Below, piece by piece: positions 20,026 through 28,591 of a DNA stretch of 64,000 nucleotides (position 1 is the first letter of the stretch; every line of letters starts with the position of its first letter). The position numbers and the translations under genes were made by a program. This DNA comes from Rhizobium brockwellii (GTDB taxonomy: Bacteria; Pseudomonadota; Alphaproteobacteria; Rhizobiales; Rhizobiaceae), in NCBI RefSeq assembly GCF_000769405.2, contig NZ_CP053439.1, positions 1,612,001 through 1,676,000 of the forward strand, given 5' to 3'. Under the pieces are notes generated by a model. That model was not told the DNA's origin. It ran no database searches and saw only the letters and a program-made list of their open reading frames with translations.

Positions 20026-20675
20026 CGGCAAGACTGGCGGAGAAGGAGGGCTTTGCTGCGCTTGTCCTTAGATTGCGTGCTGAAGGCATCTCCGACCTCG
20101 ATCTGCTGACGGCGGTCGAGCAGACGCAGCGCTCGTTGTTCGTGCCGCCGCAATTCGCCGACGAAGCCTATTCGAGTCGGACGATCCCGATCGAATGCGG
20201 CTCCTTCCTCGAAGGCATCGATTTTGCCGTCCGCATCCTGCATCACTTAAAACTCAAGCCCGGCCAGCGCGTCCTGGAGATCGGCACCGGAAGCGGCTTT
20301 ACCGCCGCCGTCATGGGCCGCATGGCCGAGCGTGTCCTGTCCATCGACCGCTACAAGACGCTGACGACGGCAGCGCAGCGGCGCATGGAATCGCTTGGTC
20401 TGCGCAGCGTCATCATTCGCCATGCCGACGGCAGTGCCGGCATGCAGGGTGAGGGCACCTTCGACCGCATCCTGGTGACGGCGGCCTTCAACGCGATGCC
20501 GCGCTTTTATACCGACCAGCTCGTTTCCGGCGGCTCGATGATCGCGCCGCTCATGATTTCCGAGAACGAGTGTCGCATGGTGCGGCTGACGAAAACCGGC
20601 AGCCGTTTCGAACGCGAGGAACTGTTCGAAGCACCCTATCTGCCGATCGTTCCGCGTCTTGCTTCGCTGTTATAG
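20022..20675 (+). CDS. pcm: Protein-L-isoaspartate O-methyltransferase
   Basis: A 217-residue SAM-dependent enzyme that repairs isoaspartyl damage in aged proteins. SAM motif I is [18 protein letters not shown] (residues 85-102), preceded by the [12 protein letters not shown] and [10 protein letters not shown] segments and followed by [10 protein letters not shown]. The start is TTG overlapping the surE stop by four bases, the second TTGA coupling in this window. surE-pcm pairing is widely conserved. Confidence 0.94.
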   Translation: MTARLAEKEGFAALVLRLRAEGISDLDLLTAVEQTQRSLFVPPQFADEAYSSRTIPIECGSFLEGIDFAVRILHHLKLKPGQRVLEIGTGSGFTAAVMGRMAERVLSIDRYKTLTTAAQRRMESLGLRSVIIRHADGSAGMQGEGTFDRILVTAAFNAMPRFYTDQLVSGGSMIAPLMISENECRMVRLTKTGSRFEREELFEAPYLPIVPRLASLL

Positions 20676-20921
20676 GGCCTCGCTGCCGTAGGCGTAAATG
20701 TTTTCCGGCCGGATCGGCCTGAAATCTGAATATGCATCACAATCAGAAAAGCCGTTCGCAGTTTTCGGCATCATGCTGTGCGCACTACGATTTTTCACCG
20801 CGTAAGCCTATGGTTATCAACTTCTCAAAAATATCGCACTGATTCCAGCATCTTAACCGCGTGGTAATACTAACGCGTTTTAATAGACTCACAAATGGTT
20901 GCGTTCTCAGTGGGTCGAGTC

Positions 20922-22526
20922 ATGCGTTTCAGTCTTTCGCCAAAGTTCGGGAAGTCGGCCGGTAATCTTCTGGTTGTTGGCCTGCTGGCAAGTGCCGCAA
21001 CGGGCTGCAGTTCCGATGTGACACGGTTTGGCGGCTTGTTTTCCTCCTCCGGGCAGGACCAGATCACCACAAGTTCCATTCCGCGCAGGAATATGAACGG
21101 TTCTCAGGGCGATCCGGTGCCGCGTGCCGATCTTAGCGGTTCGGCCGTTGCCAGCCAGTCGGGCTACGGCGGTGGCAATGATGCACTGAACCAGCCTTAT
21201 CCCGCCCGCCAGGGTTACGATCCGACCCGCACATCGAGCTCGAGCGCACGTCTCGCTTCCGCACCGGTCTCGGTGCAGCGTTCCGAGCTGGCCGCGCCGT
21301 CGGCTGTTGCCCCGTCTCGGCAGCGGGAAAAGGAAGTCGCGCTCGCCCAACCTTTCCCGACTGCGCCGCAGGCCGAAAGGCCGCGATTGGTGGCGCCAAC
21401 TGCGCCGAAGATGACGCCCGATACGCTGACAACAGGCGCGACGCCGAAGGTTTCCGGCTGGTCCGCGACCAACGCTCCGTCGGTGACGCTGCGTCCGGGT
21501 GAAAGCATCGCCACCCTCTCCAGGCGTTTTGGCGTACCGGAAAAGGAAATCCTGCGCGTCAATGCCCTGAAAACGGCATCTGCCGCTCAGCCCGGCCAGG
21601 CGATCCTGATCCCGACATTCAACGGCGGCAATGCCGCCAAGGCGGCATCGCAGGCGGCTGACCTTTCAAAGCCTGGCAAGATGCCGGAGGCGCCGAAGGC
21701 GCCTGAGCAGAACGTTGCCGTCGTTCCGGGCGCCAATTCCGCCCGCGACAAGACGCTGGCGAGTGCCGATGTCACCGGTAAACTTCCCACCGGCGCCGGC
21801 AAGGATCCGAAGGCGCCTGCCGGCACCTATGTCGTCAAGCAAGGCGATTCCCTGGCAAAGATTGCCAAGGCGACCGGCAGCAATGTCGACGACCTCAAGG
21901 CCGCCAACAATCTTTCGGCCAGCTCGCTCCGCATCGGTCAGGCTCTGAAGATCCCGAACGGCACCGCCGACAATATCAAGACCGCCTCGATCCCGGCCGA
22001 GAAGGTCGATCCGAAGCCGACCCAGCCGGCAGCTGCCCAGCAGACGGCTTCCGCGCAGCCCGCGCCCTATAAGGCACCGGCCGCCACCCAGACCGTCGAC
22101 GATGCCGAGAAGAAGTCGGACGTCAGCTCCGCCGCGCCGGAATCGACCGGCATCGGCAAATACCGTTGGCCGGTGCGCGGCCAGGTCATTGCTTCATACG
22201 GCGCCAACGTCAACGGCAACCGCAATGACGGCATCGACATCTCGGTGCCGCAGGGCACGCCGATCAAGGCTGCCGAAAACGGCGTCGTCATTTATGCCGG
22301 CAACGGCCTGAAGGAACTCGGCAACACGGTTCTCGTCCGTCACGACGACGGCACCGTCACCGTCTACGGCAACGCCGATACGCTGAGCGTCACCCGCGGC
22401 CAGAAGATCCAACGCGGCCAGACGGTTGCCGTCTCCGGCATGAGCGGCGACGTCAAGCAGCCGCAGGTCCATTTCGAGGTGCGCAAGGACGCGTCCCCGG
22501 TCAACCCGATGACTTTCCTGGAATAG
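20922..22526 (+). CDS. NlpD-like lipoprotein with two LysM domains and a degenerate LytM (M23) domain
   Basis: A 534-residue outer-membrane lipoprotein, with lipobox LASAATGC and lipidated Cys29. A Ser/Pro-rich linker leads to LysM domains at about 186-232 (VTLRPGESIATLSRRFGVP) and 302-348 (YVVKQGDSLAKIAKATGSN). An M23 fold follows at about 412-534 (KYRWPVRGQVIASYG). The zinc ligands are changed: the usual HxGxD reads NDGID and the usual HxH reads QVH. Like NlpD and EnvC, it is therefore predicted to activate amidases rather than cleave peptidoglycan itself. I start at ATG 20922; GTG/ATG choices at 20895 would spoil the signal peptide. A terminator follows. Confidence 0.88.
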   Translation: MRFSLSPKFGKSAGNLLVVGLLASAATGCSSDVTRFGGLFSSSGQDQITTSSIPRRNMNGSQGDPVPRADLSGSAVASQSGYGGGNDALNQPYPARQGYDPTRTSSSSARLASAPVSVQRSELAAPSAVAPSRQREKEVALAQPFPTAPQAERPRLVAPTAPKMTPDTLTTGATPKVSGWSATNAPSVTLRPGESIATLSRRFGVPEKEILRVNALKTASAAQPGQAILIPTFNGGNAAKAASQAADLSKPGKMPEAPKAPEQNVAVVPGANSARDKTLASADVTGKLPTGAGKDPKAPAGTYVVKQGDSLAKIAKATGSNVDDLKAANNLSASSLRIGQALKIPNGTADNIKTASIPAEKVDPKPTQPAAAQQTASAQPAPYKAPAATQTVDDAEKKSDVSSAAPESTGIGKYRWPVRGQVIASYGANVNGNRNDGIDISVPQGTPIKAAENGVVIYAGNGLKELGNTVLVRHDDGTVTVYGNADTLSVTRGQKIQRGQTVAVSGMSGDVKQPQVHFEVRKDASPVNPMTFLE

Positions 22527-22548
22527 GTACAGCGTACCAGGAAACGCA

Positions 22549-22576
22549 AAAGCCCGGCCATCAGCCGGGCTTTTGT
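22549..22576 (+). terminator. Terminator after the NlpD-like gene
   Basis: AGCCCGGC (22551-22558) pairs with GCCGGGCT (22564-22571), flanked by AAA and TTTTG, so it could act in either direction. Confidence 0.85.
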
Positions 22577-22582
22577 CATTTG

Positions 22583-22682
22583 ATGCATGTCGCAAAAAAA
22601 ATCGCAGCGGTTTTGGGAGGACGACATGCATAAGAACAAAGACCGAAGGCGCGTCGCAAGAATTCGGATTGATGCGACGCGC
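22583..22682. repeat. Rhizobial intergenic palindromic repeat, type B (copy 1)
   Basis: ATGCATGTCG (22583-22592) pairs with CGACATGCAT (22622-22631) and GCGCGTCGCA (22649-22658) with TGCGACGCGC (22673-22682). The same layout recurs at 28,486-28,582 with many of the same bases. It resembles RIME-type elements of rhizobia. It ends two bases before the stop of the minus-strand ATPase gene. Confidence 0.85.
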
Positions 22683-22683
22683 T

Positions 22684-23556
22684 TCAGGCCCGGTCGATGT
22701 GAACCCGCATGCGCCCAGCCAGGTCCTGAATATACTGCCAGGCGACGCGGCCGGAGCGCGCGCCGCGCGTCGTTGCCCATTCCAGCGCCTCGGCATGCAT
22801 CTTGTCGCGTTCGAGCCCGAGCTTGAAGTGATCGGCATAGCCGTCGATCATGCCGAGATAATCCTCCTGGCTGCATTTGTGGAAGCCGAGCCAGAGGCCG
22901 AAGCGGTCGGAAAGCGAAACCTTTTCCTCGACCGCCTCCGACGGATTGATCGCGGTCGATTGCTCATTTTCCATCATGTGGCGCGGCAGCAGATGGCGCC
23001 GGTTGGAGGTGGCGTAGAAGAGCACATTGTCCGGCCGCCCTTCGACGCCGCCGTCGAGTGCCGCTTTCAGCGACTTGTAGGCGGTGTCGTCGTGATCGAA
23101 GGAGAGATCGTCGCAGAAGACGATCACGCGGTAGGGCGTGTCCTTCAGGAGGTCGAGCAGATAGGGAAGGCTGGATATATCCTCACGATGGACTTCGACC
23201 AGTTTCAGCGAGACGCTGCTTTCGCGCCTGACATCCTCGTGCACGGCCTTGACCAGCGAGGATTTGCCCATGCCGCGCGCGCCCCAGAGCAGCACATTGT
23301 TGGCGGCATAGCCCTCGGCGAAACGCACCGTATTCTCATGCAGGATGTCGCGTACGTGATCGACACCGCGGATGAGCTTCAAAGCCACCCGGTTCGGCCT
23401 CTTGACCGGCTGCAGATGCTGGCGCAATGGCGCCCAGACGAAACAGTCGGCGGCATCCCAGTCGTTGACGGCGGGTGCCGGTCCGGCAAGACGCTCGACG
23501 GCGTCGGAGAGCCGTCTCAGTTCGGCAAGCAGGGCTGTGTTGATTTCCTCGGTCAT
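22684..23556 (-). CDS. DUF815-family P-loop ATPase
   Basis: A 290-residue AAA-like ATP-binding protein. Walker A is GARGMGKSSLVKA near residue 90 and Walker B is VIVFCDDLSFD near 148. A sensor-like VLFYATSNRRHLLPRHMM follows near 182. The N-terminus has a leucine-rich helix (TALLAELRRLSDAVERLAG). I start at 23556 because AGGAGG lies just upstream on the minus strand. The family is widespread in proteobacteria, but its biochemical role is not established. It is divergent from yajC and shares a 206-base promoter region. Confidence 0.9.
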   Translation of the reverse strand: MTEEINTALLAELRRLSDAVERLAGPAPAVNDWDAADCFVWAPLRQHLQPVKRPNRVALKLIRGVDHVRDILHENTVRFAEGYAANNVLLWGARGMGKSSLVKAVHEDVRRESSVSLKLVEVHREDISSLPYLLDLLKDTPYRVIVFCDDLSFDHDDTAYKSLKAALDGGVEGRPDNVLFYATSNRRHLLPRHMMENEQSTAINPSEAVEEKVSLSDRFGLWLGFHKCSQEDYLGMIDGYADHFKLGLERDKMHAEALEWATTRGARSGRVAWQYIQDLAGRMRVHIDRA

Positions 23557-23762
23557 CGACGGCCTCCTGATTTCTCGCTGCGGCAATCCGCTTTGATCTT
23601 TCGATGTCGGGTAGCATGGCGTTTTGAATGCGGAAAGGTTATGAGGCAGCGGAATCGGTACTGTTTCCGGCTGTTTCTGTTGCATTCATCGAAGCCGTAA
23701 CTATAGTCCGGCAACCTGAAAAGAGAGGCGGAGTTCCGCCGCCCAAGCCTGAGGAGTTTAGC

Positions 23763-24110
23763 ATGTTCATCACCCCGGCATTCGCCCAGAGCGCGACCGA
23801 TACCGCAACGGGATTCGGCGGCTCCGGTTTCGAAATGATCATCCTGTTCGTGCCGCTGATGGTCGTCTGGTACTTCCTGCTGATCCGTCCGCAGCGCGCG
23901 CAGGCAAAAAAACGTGAGGAGACCCTGAAGGCGATCCGTCGCGGCGACCAGGTCGTCACCGGCGGCGGTCTCGTTGGCAAGGTCACCAAGGTCGTCGACG
24001 AAAAGGAAGTCGAAGTCGAGATTGCTGACGGCGTGCGCGTGCGCATCGTCCGTAGCGGCATCTCCGAAATTCGCGTCAAGGGTGAACCGGTCAAGGCCGA
24101 CGCGGCGTAA
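23763..24110 (+). CDS. yajC: Sec translocase accessory subunit YajC
   Basis: A 115-residue protein with one membrane helix (GFEMIILFVPLMVVWYFLLI) followed by the invariant RPQRAQAKKREETLKAI and a small basic beta domain (GDQVVTGGGLVGKVTKV). It associates with SecDF-YidC. The start ATG 23763 has GAGGAG upstream. It is the first gene of the yajC-secDF operon. Confidence 0.96.
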   Translation: MFITPAFAQSATDTATGFGGSGFEMIILFVPLMVVWYFLLIRPQRAQAKKREETLKAIRRGDQVVTGGGLVGKVTKVVDEKEVEVEIADGVRVRIVRSGISEIRVKGEPVKADAA

Positions 24111-24155
24111 CAAGCGATAACGGCAGGACCGCCGGATCGGAAGATCGTCGAGAGA

Positions 24156-26696
24156 ATGTTGCATTTTTCCCGCTGGAAAACACTTCTGATTTGGCTGGCC
24201 GCGTTTGCGGCCATCGTCATCGCTGCGCCCAATCTTCTGACTGAGGCGCAGCGATCCTCCCTGCCGGACTGGTTGCGGCACGACCGCGTAGTGCTTGGTC
24301 TCGACCTGCAGGGCGGCTCGCATATCGTTCTGAAGGTCGAGCGTTCCGATATCGTCAAGGACCGCCTGGAAGAGCTGGTCGCCAATGTGCGCAATGCGCT
24401 GCGCGGCGCCAGCATCCGCTATACCGGGCTGACCGGCAATGACCAGACCGTCACCGTCCGCATCACCGATCCGGCCCAGACACAGGCGGCGGTCGATCTC
24501 CTGAAGCCTTTGACGACGGCCGACGGACATTCCGGATCTGAGGTCACGCTGCAGCAGGGCGAAGAGGGGCAGCTTTCACTGCAGATTTCCGACGCCGGTA
24601 TTACTGCTGACGTTGCTTCCGCCCGGACCCGCTCACTCGATATCGTTGGCCGCCGCATCGCCGGATTCGGCTATGACAATTTCCTCGTTCGGCCCGATGG
24701 CGCCGACCGGATCGTCCTGCAGGTGCTGGGATCGGTCGATGCGGAGCGGCTGAAGAACCTCCTCAACCAGCCGGCCAAGCTTTCCTTTCATCTGATCGAC
24801 GAAAGCATGTCGGGGCAGGAGGCGCTGAACGGCCGCTGGCCCGCGACATCGCAGGTGCTCTATTCGCTTGATGATCCGCCGGTACCGTACCTCGTCGACC
24901 GCACGGCTTTCATCACCGGCAGCAACATGGTCGATACCGAGCCTGTCGTCGATCAACAGACGCAGGATACCTCGATTGCCTATCGTCTCGATGCGGAAGG
25001 CACGCAGCGGCTGGCGCAGGCGACGGGGCAGAATATCGGCAAGCATCTTGCCATCGTCTTCGACGACCAGGTGATGTCGTCACCGGTCATCGATGCGGCG
25101 ATCACCGGCGGCGAGGGCCGGATTTCCGCAAACTTCTCCGAGGAGGGCGTCCGCGACCTTGCGATCATGCTGCGCGCCGGCGCCTTGCCGGCGACGCTGA
25201 CCAGCGTCGAGGAACGCAGCGTCAGCCCGAGATTCGGCGCCGATTCCATCTTCAACGGCATCGTTGCCGGCCTCGTCGCCGTCGTATTGGTCGCGGCGCT
25301 GATGACCGCGCTCTATCGCATCCTCGGCATCATCGCCGTCGCCTCGCTCTTCCTCAACCTGATCCTCATCGTCGCGGTGCTCAGCCTTGCCGGCGCGACG
25401 CTCACCTTGCCCGGGATTGCCGGCATGGTGCTGATTGTCGGCATGGCCGTCGACTCGAACGTTTTGATCTACGAGCGAATCCGCGAAGAGGAGAAGACCA
25501 CCCATTCCTTTGCGGAGGCCGTCGGCCGCGGTTTCTCGCGCGCATTCGCAACGATCGTCGACGCCAACGTGACGATTTTCATTGCGGCCATCATCCTTTT
25601 CTTCCTCGGCAGCGAATCCATCCGCGGTTTCGCGGTGACGCTTGCGGTCGGCATCCTGACGACCGTCTTCACGGCTTTCACGTTGACGCGCTCGATCGTT
25701 GCCGTCTGGCTGAGCGCGCGCCATCCCCGGCATCTGCCGAAGAGCGTACTGACGCATCTTTTCGAGCACGCCAATATCCGCTTCATGGGGATCCGCCGTT
25801 ATGTCTTTACGGCGTCGGCGGTCATTTCGCTGATCGCCATGGCCGCCTTTGCCACCGTCGGCCTGCACCTCGGCATCGATTTCACCGGCGGCTCGCTCAT
25901 CGAAGTGACGGCAAAGCAGGGCAATGCCGAGATCGCCGATATCCACTCGCGCCTCAATGATCTCAATCTCGGCGATGTCAGTGTCGAGCGCACGGGCGGG
26001 CCGGCGAATGCGCGGATCCGCATCGCTTCCCAAGGCGGCGGCGAGAATGCCGAGCAGTCGGCGGCGACGCTGGTGCGCGGCGAGCTCCAGGAAGATTATG
26101 ATTTTCGCCGCGTCGAGGTCGTCGGCCCCGCCATCTCGGGCGAATTGACGATGATGGCGACGCTCGGCGTGCTTGCAGCCCTTGCAGCGATCCTGATCTA
26201 CATCTGGGTCCGCTTCGAATGGCAATTCGCGGTCGGCGCCATCGTCGCAACGCTGCACGACGTCATCATCATGCTCGGTCTCTTCGTCCTCAGCGGCATC
26301 GAGTTCAACCTGACGAGCATCGCCGCCGTACTGACCGTCGTCGGTTATTCCCTGAACGACACGGTCGTGGTCTACGACCGAATGCGCGAAAATCTCAAAC
26401 GATACAAGAAGATGCCGCTGCCGATCCTGATCGATGCCTCGATCAATCAGACGCTTTCGCGCACCGTTCTGACCGCGGCGACGACGCTGATCGCCTTGCT
26501 GGCGCTCTTTCTCTTCGGCGGCGAAGTCATCCGCTCCTTCACCTTTGCGATGCTCTTCGGCGTCGCTCTCGGCACCTTCTCTTCGATCTATATCGCGGCT
26601 CCTGTCTTGATCGTCTTCCGGCTGCGGCCGAAGGCTCCCGACGGGGAAGAGAGCAACAAGACGGATGCTGGTGTAAAATCCGGCACGGTGGTTTGA
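24156..26696 (+). CDS. secDF: Fused protein translocase subunit SecDF
   Basis: An 846-residue fusion of SecD (about 1-515) and SecF (about 540-830). These use proton flow to pull preproteins through SecYEG from the periplasmic side. The SecD half has an N-terminal membrane helix, LGLDLQGGSHIVLKVE (D1), a large periplasmic domain and a five-helix bundle with GMAVDSNVLIYERIREE. The SecF half has GLHLGIDFTGGSLIEV and VVGYSLNDTVVVYDRMRENL. Fusion of the two is common in several bacterial groups. It is followed after 4 bases by the Mth938 gene, implying one transcript. Confidence 0.96.
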   Translation: MLHFSRWKTLLIWLAAFAAIVIAAPNLLTEAQRSSLPDWLRHDRVVLGLDLQGGSHIVLKVERSDIVKDRLEELVANVRNALRGASIRYTGLTGNDQTVTVRITDPAQTQAAVDLLKPLTTADGHSGSEVTLQQGEEGQLSLQISDAGITADVASARTRSLDIVGRRIAGFGYDNFLVRPDGADRIVLQVLGSVDAERLKNLLNQPAKLSFHLIDESMSGQEALNGRWPATSQVLYSLDDPPVPYLVDRTAFITGSNMVDTEPVVDQQTQDTSIAYRLDAEGTQRLAQATGQNIGKHLAIVFDDQVMSSPVIDAAITGGEGRISANFSEEGVRDLAIMLRAGALPATLTSVEERSVSPRFGADSIFNGIVAGLVAVVLVAALMTALYRILGIIAVASLFLNLILIVAVLSLAGATLTLPGIAGMVLIVGMAVDSNVLIYERIREEEKTTHSFAEAVGRGFSRAFATIVDANVTIFIAAIILFFLGSESIRGFAVTLAVGILTTVFTAFTLTRSIVAVWLSARHPRHLPKSVLTHLFEHANIRFMGIRRYVFTASAVISLIAMAAFATVGLHLGIDFTGGSLIEVTAKQGNAEIADIHSRLNDLNLGDVSVERTGGPANARIRIASQGGGENAEQSAATLVRGELQEDYDFRRVEVVGPAISGELTMMATLGVLAALAAILIYIWVRFEWQFAVGAIVATLHDVIIMLGLFVLSGIEFNLTSIAAVLTVVGYSLNDTVVVYDRMRENLKRYKKMPLPILIDASINQTLSRTVLTAATTLIALLALFLFGGEVIRSFTFAMLFGVALGTFSSIYIAAPVLIVFRLRPKAPDGEESNKTDAGVKSGTVV

Positions 26697-26700
26697 AAAC

Positions 26701-27087
26701 ATGGCAAAAGGCATAGAAATCCGCGCCGCGCATTTCCCCGGGCGCGCTCCGATCGATGCTTACGGCAATGGTGGCTTTCGCTTTGCCGACATGTCGCATC
26801 GCGGCTCGATCCTTTGCCTGCCCTCCGGCATTCATGGCTGGGACATGGATATGTCGAAACCGCTGTCGCCTGAAAATTTTCGCCGGGTGCTGGATGAGGC
26901 AGCCGATATCGAGGTTCTGCTCGTCGGTACCGGAACCGAACTTCGCCGCCTGCCCGAGGAATTGAGGCTGGCGCTGAAGTCGCGCGGCATCTCCTCCGAT
27001 CCGATGAGTACGGGTGCTGCTGTGCGCACCTTCAATATCATGCTCGCCGAGCAACGTGCCGTCGCCGCGGCGTTGATTGCGGTCTGA
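26701..27087 (+). CDS. Mth938/DUF498-domain protein, NDUFAF3-like
   Basis: A 128-residue single-domain protein of the Mth938 fold. Typical segments are IDAYGNGGFRFADMSHRGSI at residues 19-38, EVLLVGTGTELRRLPEEL near 77-94, and MSTGAAVRTFNIMLAEQRAVAAALIAV at the C-terminus. The mitochondrial homologue NDUFAF3 is an assembly factor of respiratory complex I. Its position between secDF and an NDUFAF6-like gene (4- and 2-base gaps) supports a shared role in membrane-protein or complex I assembly; that role is inferred here, not shown. Confidence 0.85.
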   Translation: MAKGIEIRAAHFPGRAPIDAYGNGGFRFADMSHRGSILCLPSGIHGWDMDMSKPLSPENFRRVLDEAADIEVLLVGTGTELRRLPEELRLALKSRGISSDPMSTGAAVRTFNIMLAEQRAVAAALIAV

Positions 27088-27089
27088 CG

Positions 27090-27947
27090 ATGACTGAAGC
27101 GCATATTGCGACGAACCAGGAGATCTGCCTGGCGATGCTGCGTGACAGCGATCGCGACCGCTATCTCGCCTGTCTGCTGTCGCCGGAGGAAAAGCGCGGC
27201 GCGCTTGCAGCTCTTTATGCCTTCAATGCCGAGCTCGCCCGCATCCGAGATCTCGTGCACGAGCCGTTGCCTGGCGAGGTACGGCTGCAATATTGGCACG
27301 ACCTGTTGGAAGGCAGCGCACACGGCTCGACGGCAGCCAATCCCGTCGCCGCAGCGCTTCTGATCGCGATCGAAACGCACCGCCTGCCGCGCAAGACGCT
27401 GATCGACATGATCGAGGCCCGCACCTTCGATCTCTATGACGATCCGATGGAGACACGTCTTTCGCTTGAAGGCTATGCCGGCGAAACGGCATCGGCCCTG
27501 ATCCAGCTCGCAAGCCTGGTGCTGTCGCCGGAGGAGGCCGCACGCTCGGCCGACGCCGCCGGCCATGCCGGCGTTGCCCAGGCGGTCGCCGGGCTGTTGC
27601 TGCTGATGCCGCTGCATCGCCGCCGCGGCCAGATCTATATTCCGCTGCAGATCCTGTCCGCCACCGGTCTCGACCGCGATGCCTTCCTCGCCGGAAAAGA
27701 CAGGCCGCGCATCGCCGCCGCCATCGAGGCTTTTGCCGGCCTCGGTCGCGAACATCTGGCAAAGACGAGGGCGGCGGGGTCGATTGCGCCGACTGTTTTT
27801 CCAGCCTTCCTGCCGGCGACACTTGCCGAGCCGGTGCTCATCAGGGCGCAGAAACGGGGCGCCTTGCTGTTTGACCGGCCGCTGCAGCCGCCGCAATGGC
27901 GCCGCCAACTGCGGATGGGGCTGGCTGCCGCACGCCGGAAAATCTGA
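27090..27947 (+). CDS. Squalene/phytoene synthase-fold protein, NDUFAF6-like
   Basis: A 285-residue protein of the trans-isoprenyl diphosphate synthase head-to-head fold. It looks like the non-enzymatic NDUFAF6 branch. ALYAFNAELARIRDLV occupies the place of the first DxxxD motif and has lost it, and LLLLMPLHRRRGQIYIP replaces the second Asp-rich motif (normally RDVGED...IYLP). SVAPTVFPAFLP-type residues near the C-terminus also match the NDUFAF6 pattern. Automatic annotation would call it phytoene synthase, but carotenoid genes are absent here and the neighbour is NDUFAF3-like. It starts 2 bases after the Mth938 gene. Confidence 0.8.
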   Translation: MTEAHIATNQEICLAMLRDSDRDRYLACLLSPEEKRGALAALYAFNAELARIRDLVHEPLPGEVRLQYWHDLLEGSAHGSTAANPVAAALLIAIETHRLPRKTLIDMIEARTFDLYDDPMETRLSLEGYAGETASALIQLASLVLSPEEAARSADAAGHAGVAQAVAGLLLLMPLHRRRGQIYIPLQILSATGLDRDAFLAGKDRPRIAAAIEAFAGLGREHLAKTRAAGSIAPTVFPAFLPATLAEPVLIRAQKRGALLFDRPLQPPQWRRQLRMGLAAARRKI

Positions 27948-28018
27948 TATCGGTCAAACTCGCGCAAGTCTCGCGCGTTACAAGGCTTCCACCGCTACCC
28001 TTTGAACGGAGACTCGGC

Positions 28019-28486
28019 GTGGGCATTATCGTCTGGTGCGTCCTTTTCGCCATCGTCATTTTCATTGCTTTCGTGGCAACGCGCATGGCCGCGCAGAACA
28101 AGGAAGACGGCCTGCATGACACGGGCCTCGCCATCATCGAGTTCGGCCGCGCCTTTCCGAACGAGGCGATCCGTCAGCTGCAGACGACGGAAAACGGCCA
28201 GGCCGTCTTCGTGCGCCTGCATGACAACAAGGCGGGCTTCATGCGCAACATGTCGCGCCATTTCGCCTGCCATCTCATCGAGCCGGGCCGGGTGCGCGTC
28301 GTCGGCTCGGAAACGGGCAGGGGCCTGGTGATCGACTTTCTCGATGCACCCTATCACAACGGCGATTTCGAATTCGCTTCTGCCAAGGAAGCCTCGGAAG
28401 TTTCGCTGTGGCTGCTCGGCAATTATATCGCCGAGCCGGATAAAGACCTGCCGCCCGGCAATATTTCGGCGGCGAACAAGCAGTAA
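28019..28486 (+). CDS. Single-pass membrane protein of unknown function
   Basis: I do not recognise the family. A 155-residue protein from GTG 28019, preceded by GGAGA. It has an N-terminal membrane helix (IIVWCVLFAIVIFIAFVATRM) and then a soluble domain of about 125 residues with mixed alpha/beta character (IIEFGRAFPNEAIRQLQTTE, RLHDNKAGFMRNMSRHFACH). The frame continues upstream to 27896 but overlaps the preceding gene and lacks a ribosome site. It is probably the last gene of the secDF transcript (71-base gap). The final A of its stop codon is the first base of a palindromic repeat. Confidence 0.75.
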   Translation: MGIIVWCVLFAIVIFIAFVATRMAAQNKEDGLHDTGLAIIEFGRAFPNEAIRQLQTTENGQAVFVRLHDNKAGFMRNMSRHFACHLIEPGRVRVVGSETGRGLVIDFLDAPYHNGDFEFASAKEASEVSLWLLGNYIAEPDKDLPPGNISAANKQ

Positions 28487-28582
28487 TGCATGTCGCCCGG
28501 CAGCGGTTTTCGGAGGACGGCATGCATAAAAGCAAAGACTTCAAGCGGGTCGCAGGAGCCGGATCCGATGCAACGCGCTTGA
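28486..28582. repeat. Rhizobial intergenic palindromic repeat, type B (copy 2)
   Basis: ATGCATGTCG (28486-28495) with GGCATGCAT (28519-28527) forms the outer stem. It is followed by a GCGGGTCGCA...TGCAACGCGC pair that is imperfect here. The internal bases CAGCGGTTTT and GGAGGACG match copy 1 at 22,583-22,682. It lies between two convergent genes. Confidence 0.82.
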
Positions 28583-28591
28583 AAACGCCGG

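Noticed and set aside
25080..26714. 544-codon minus-strand frame opposite secDF
   Set aside because: Asp/Arg/His-rich shadow of secDF with no recognisable domain.
27090..27947. Carotenoid or squalene biosynthesis from the synthase-fold gene
   Set aside because: Catalytic Asp motifs are missing and no other isoprenoid genes are present; the neighbours favour an assembly-factor role.
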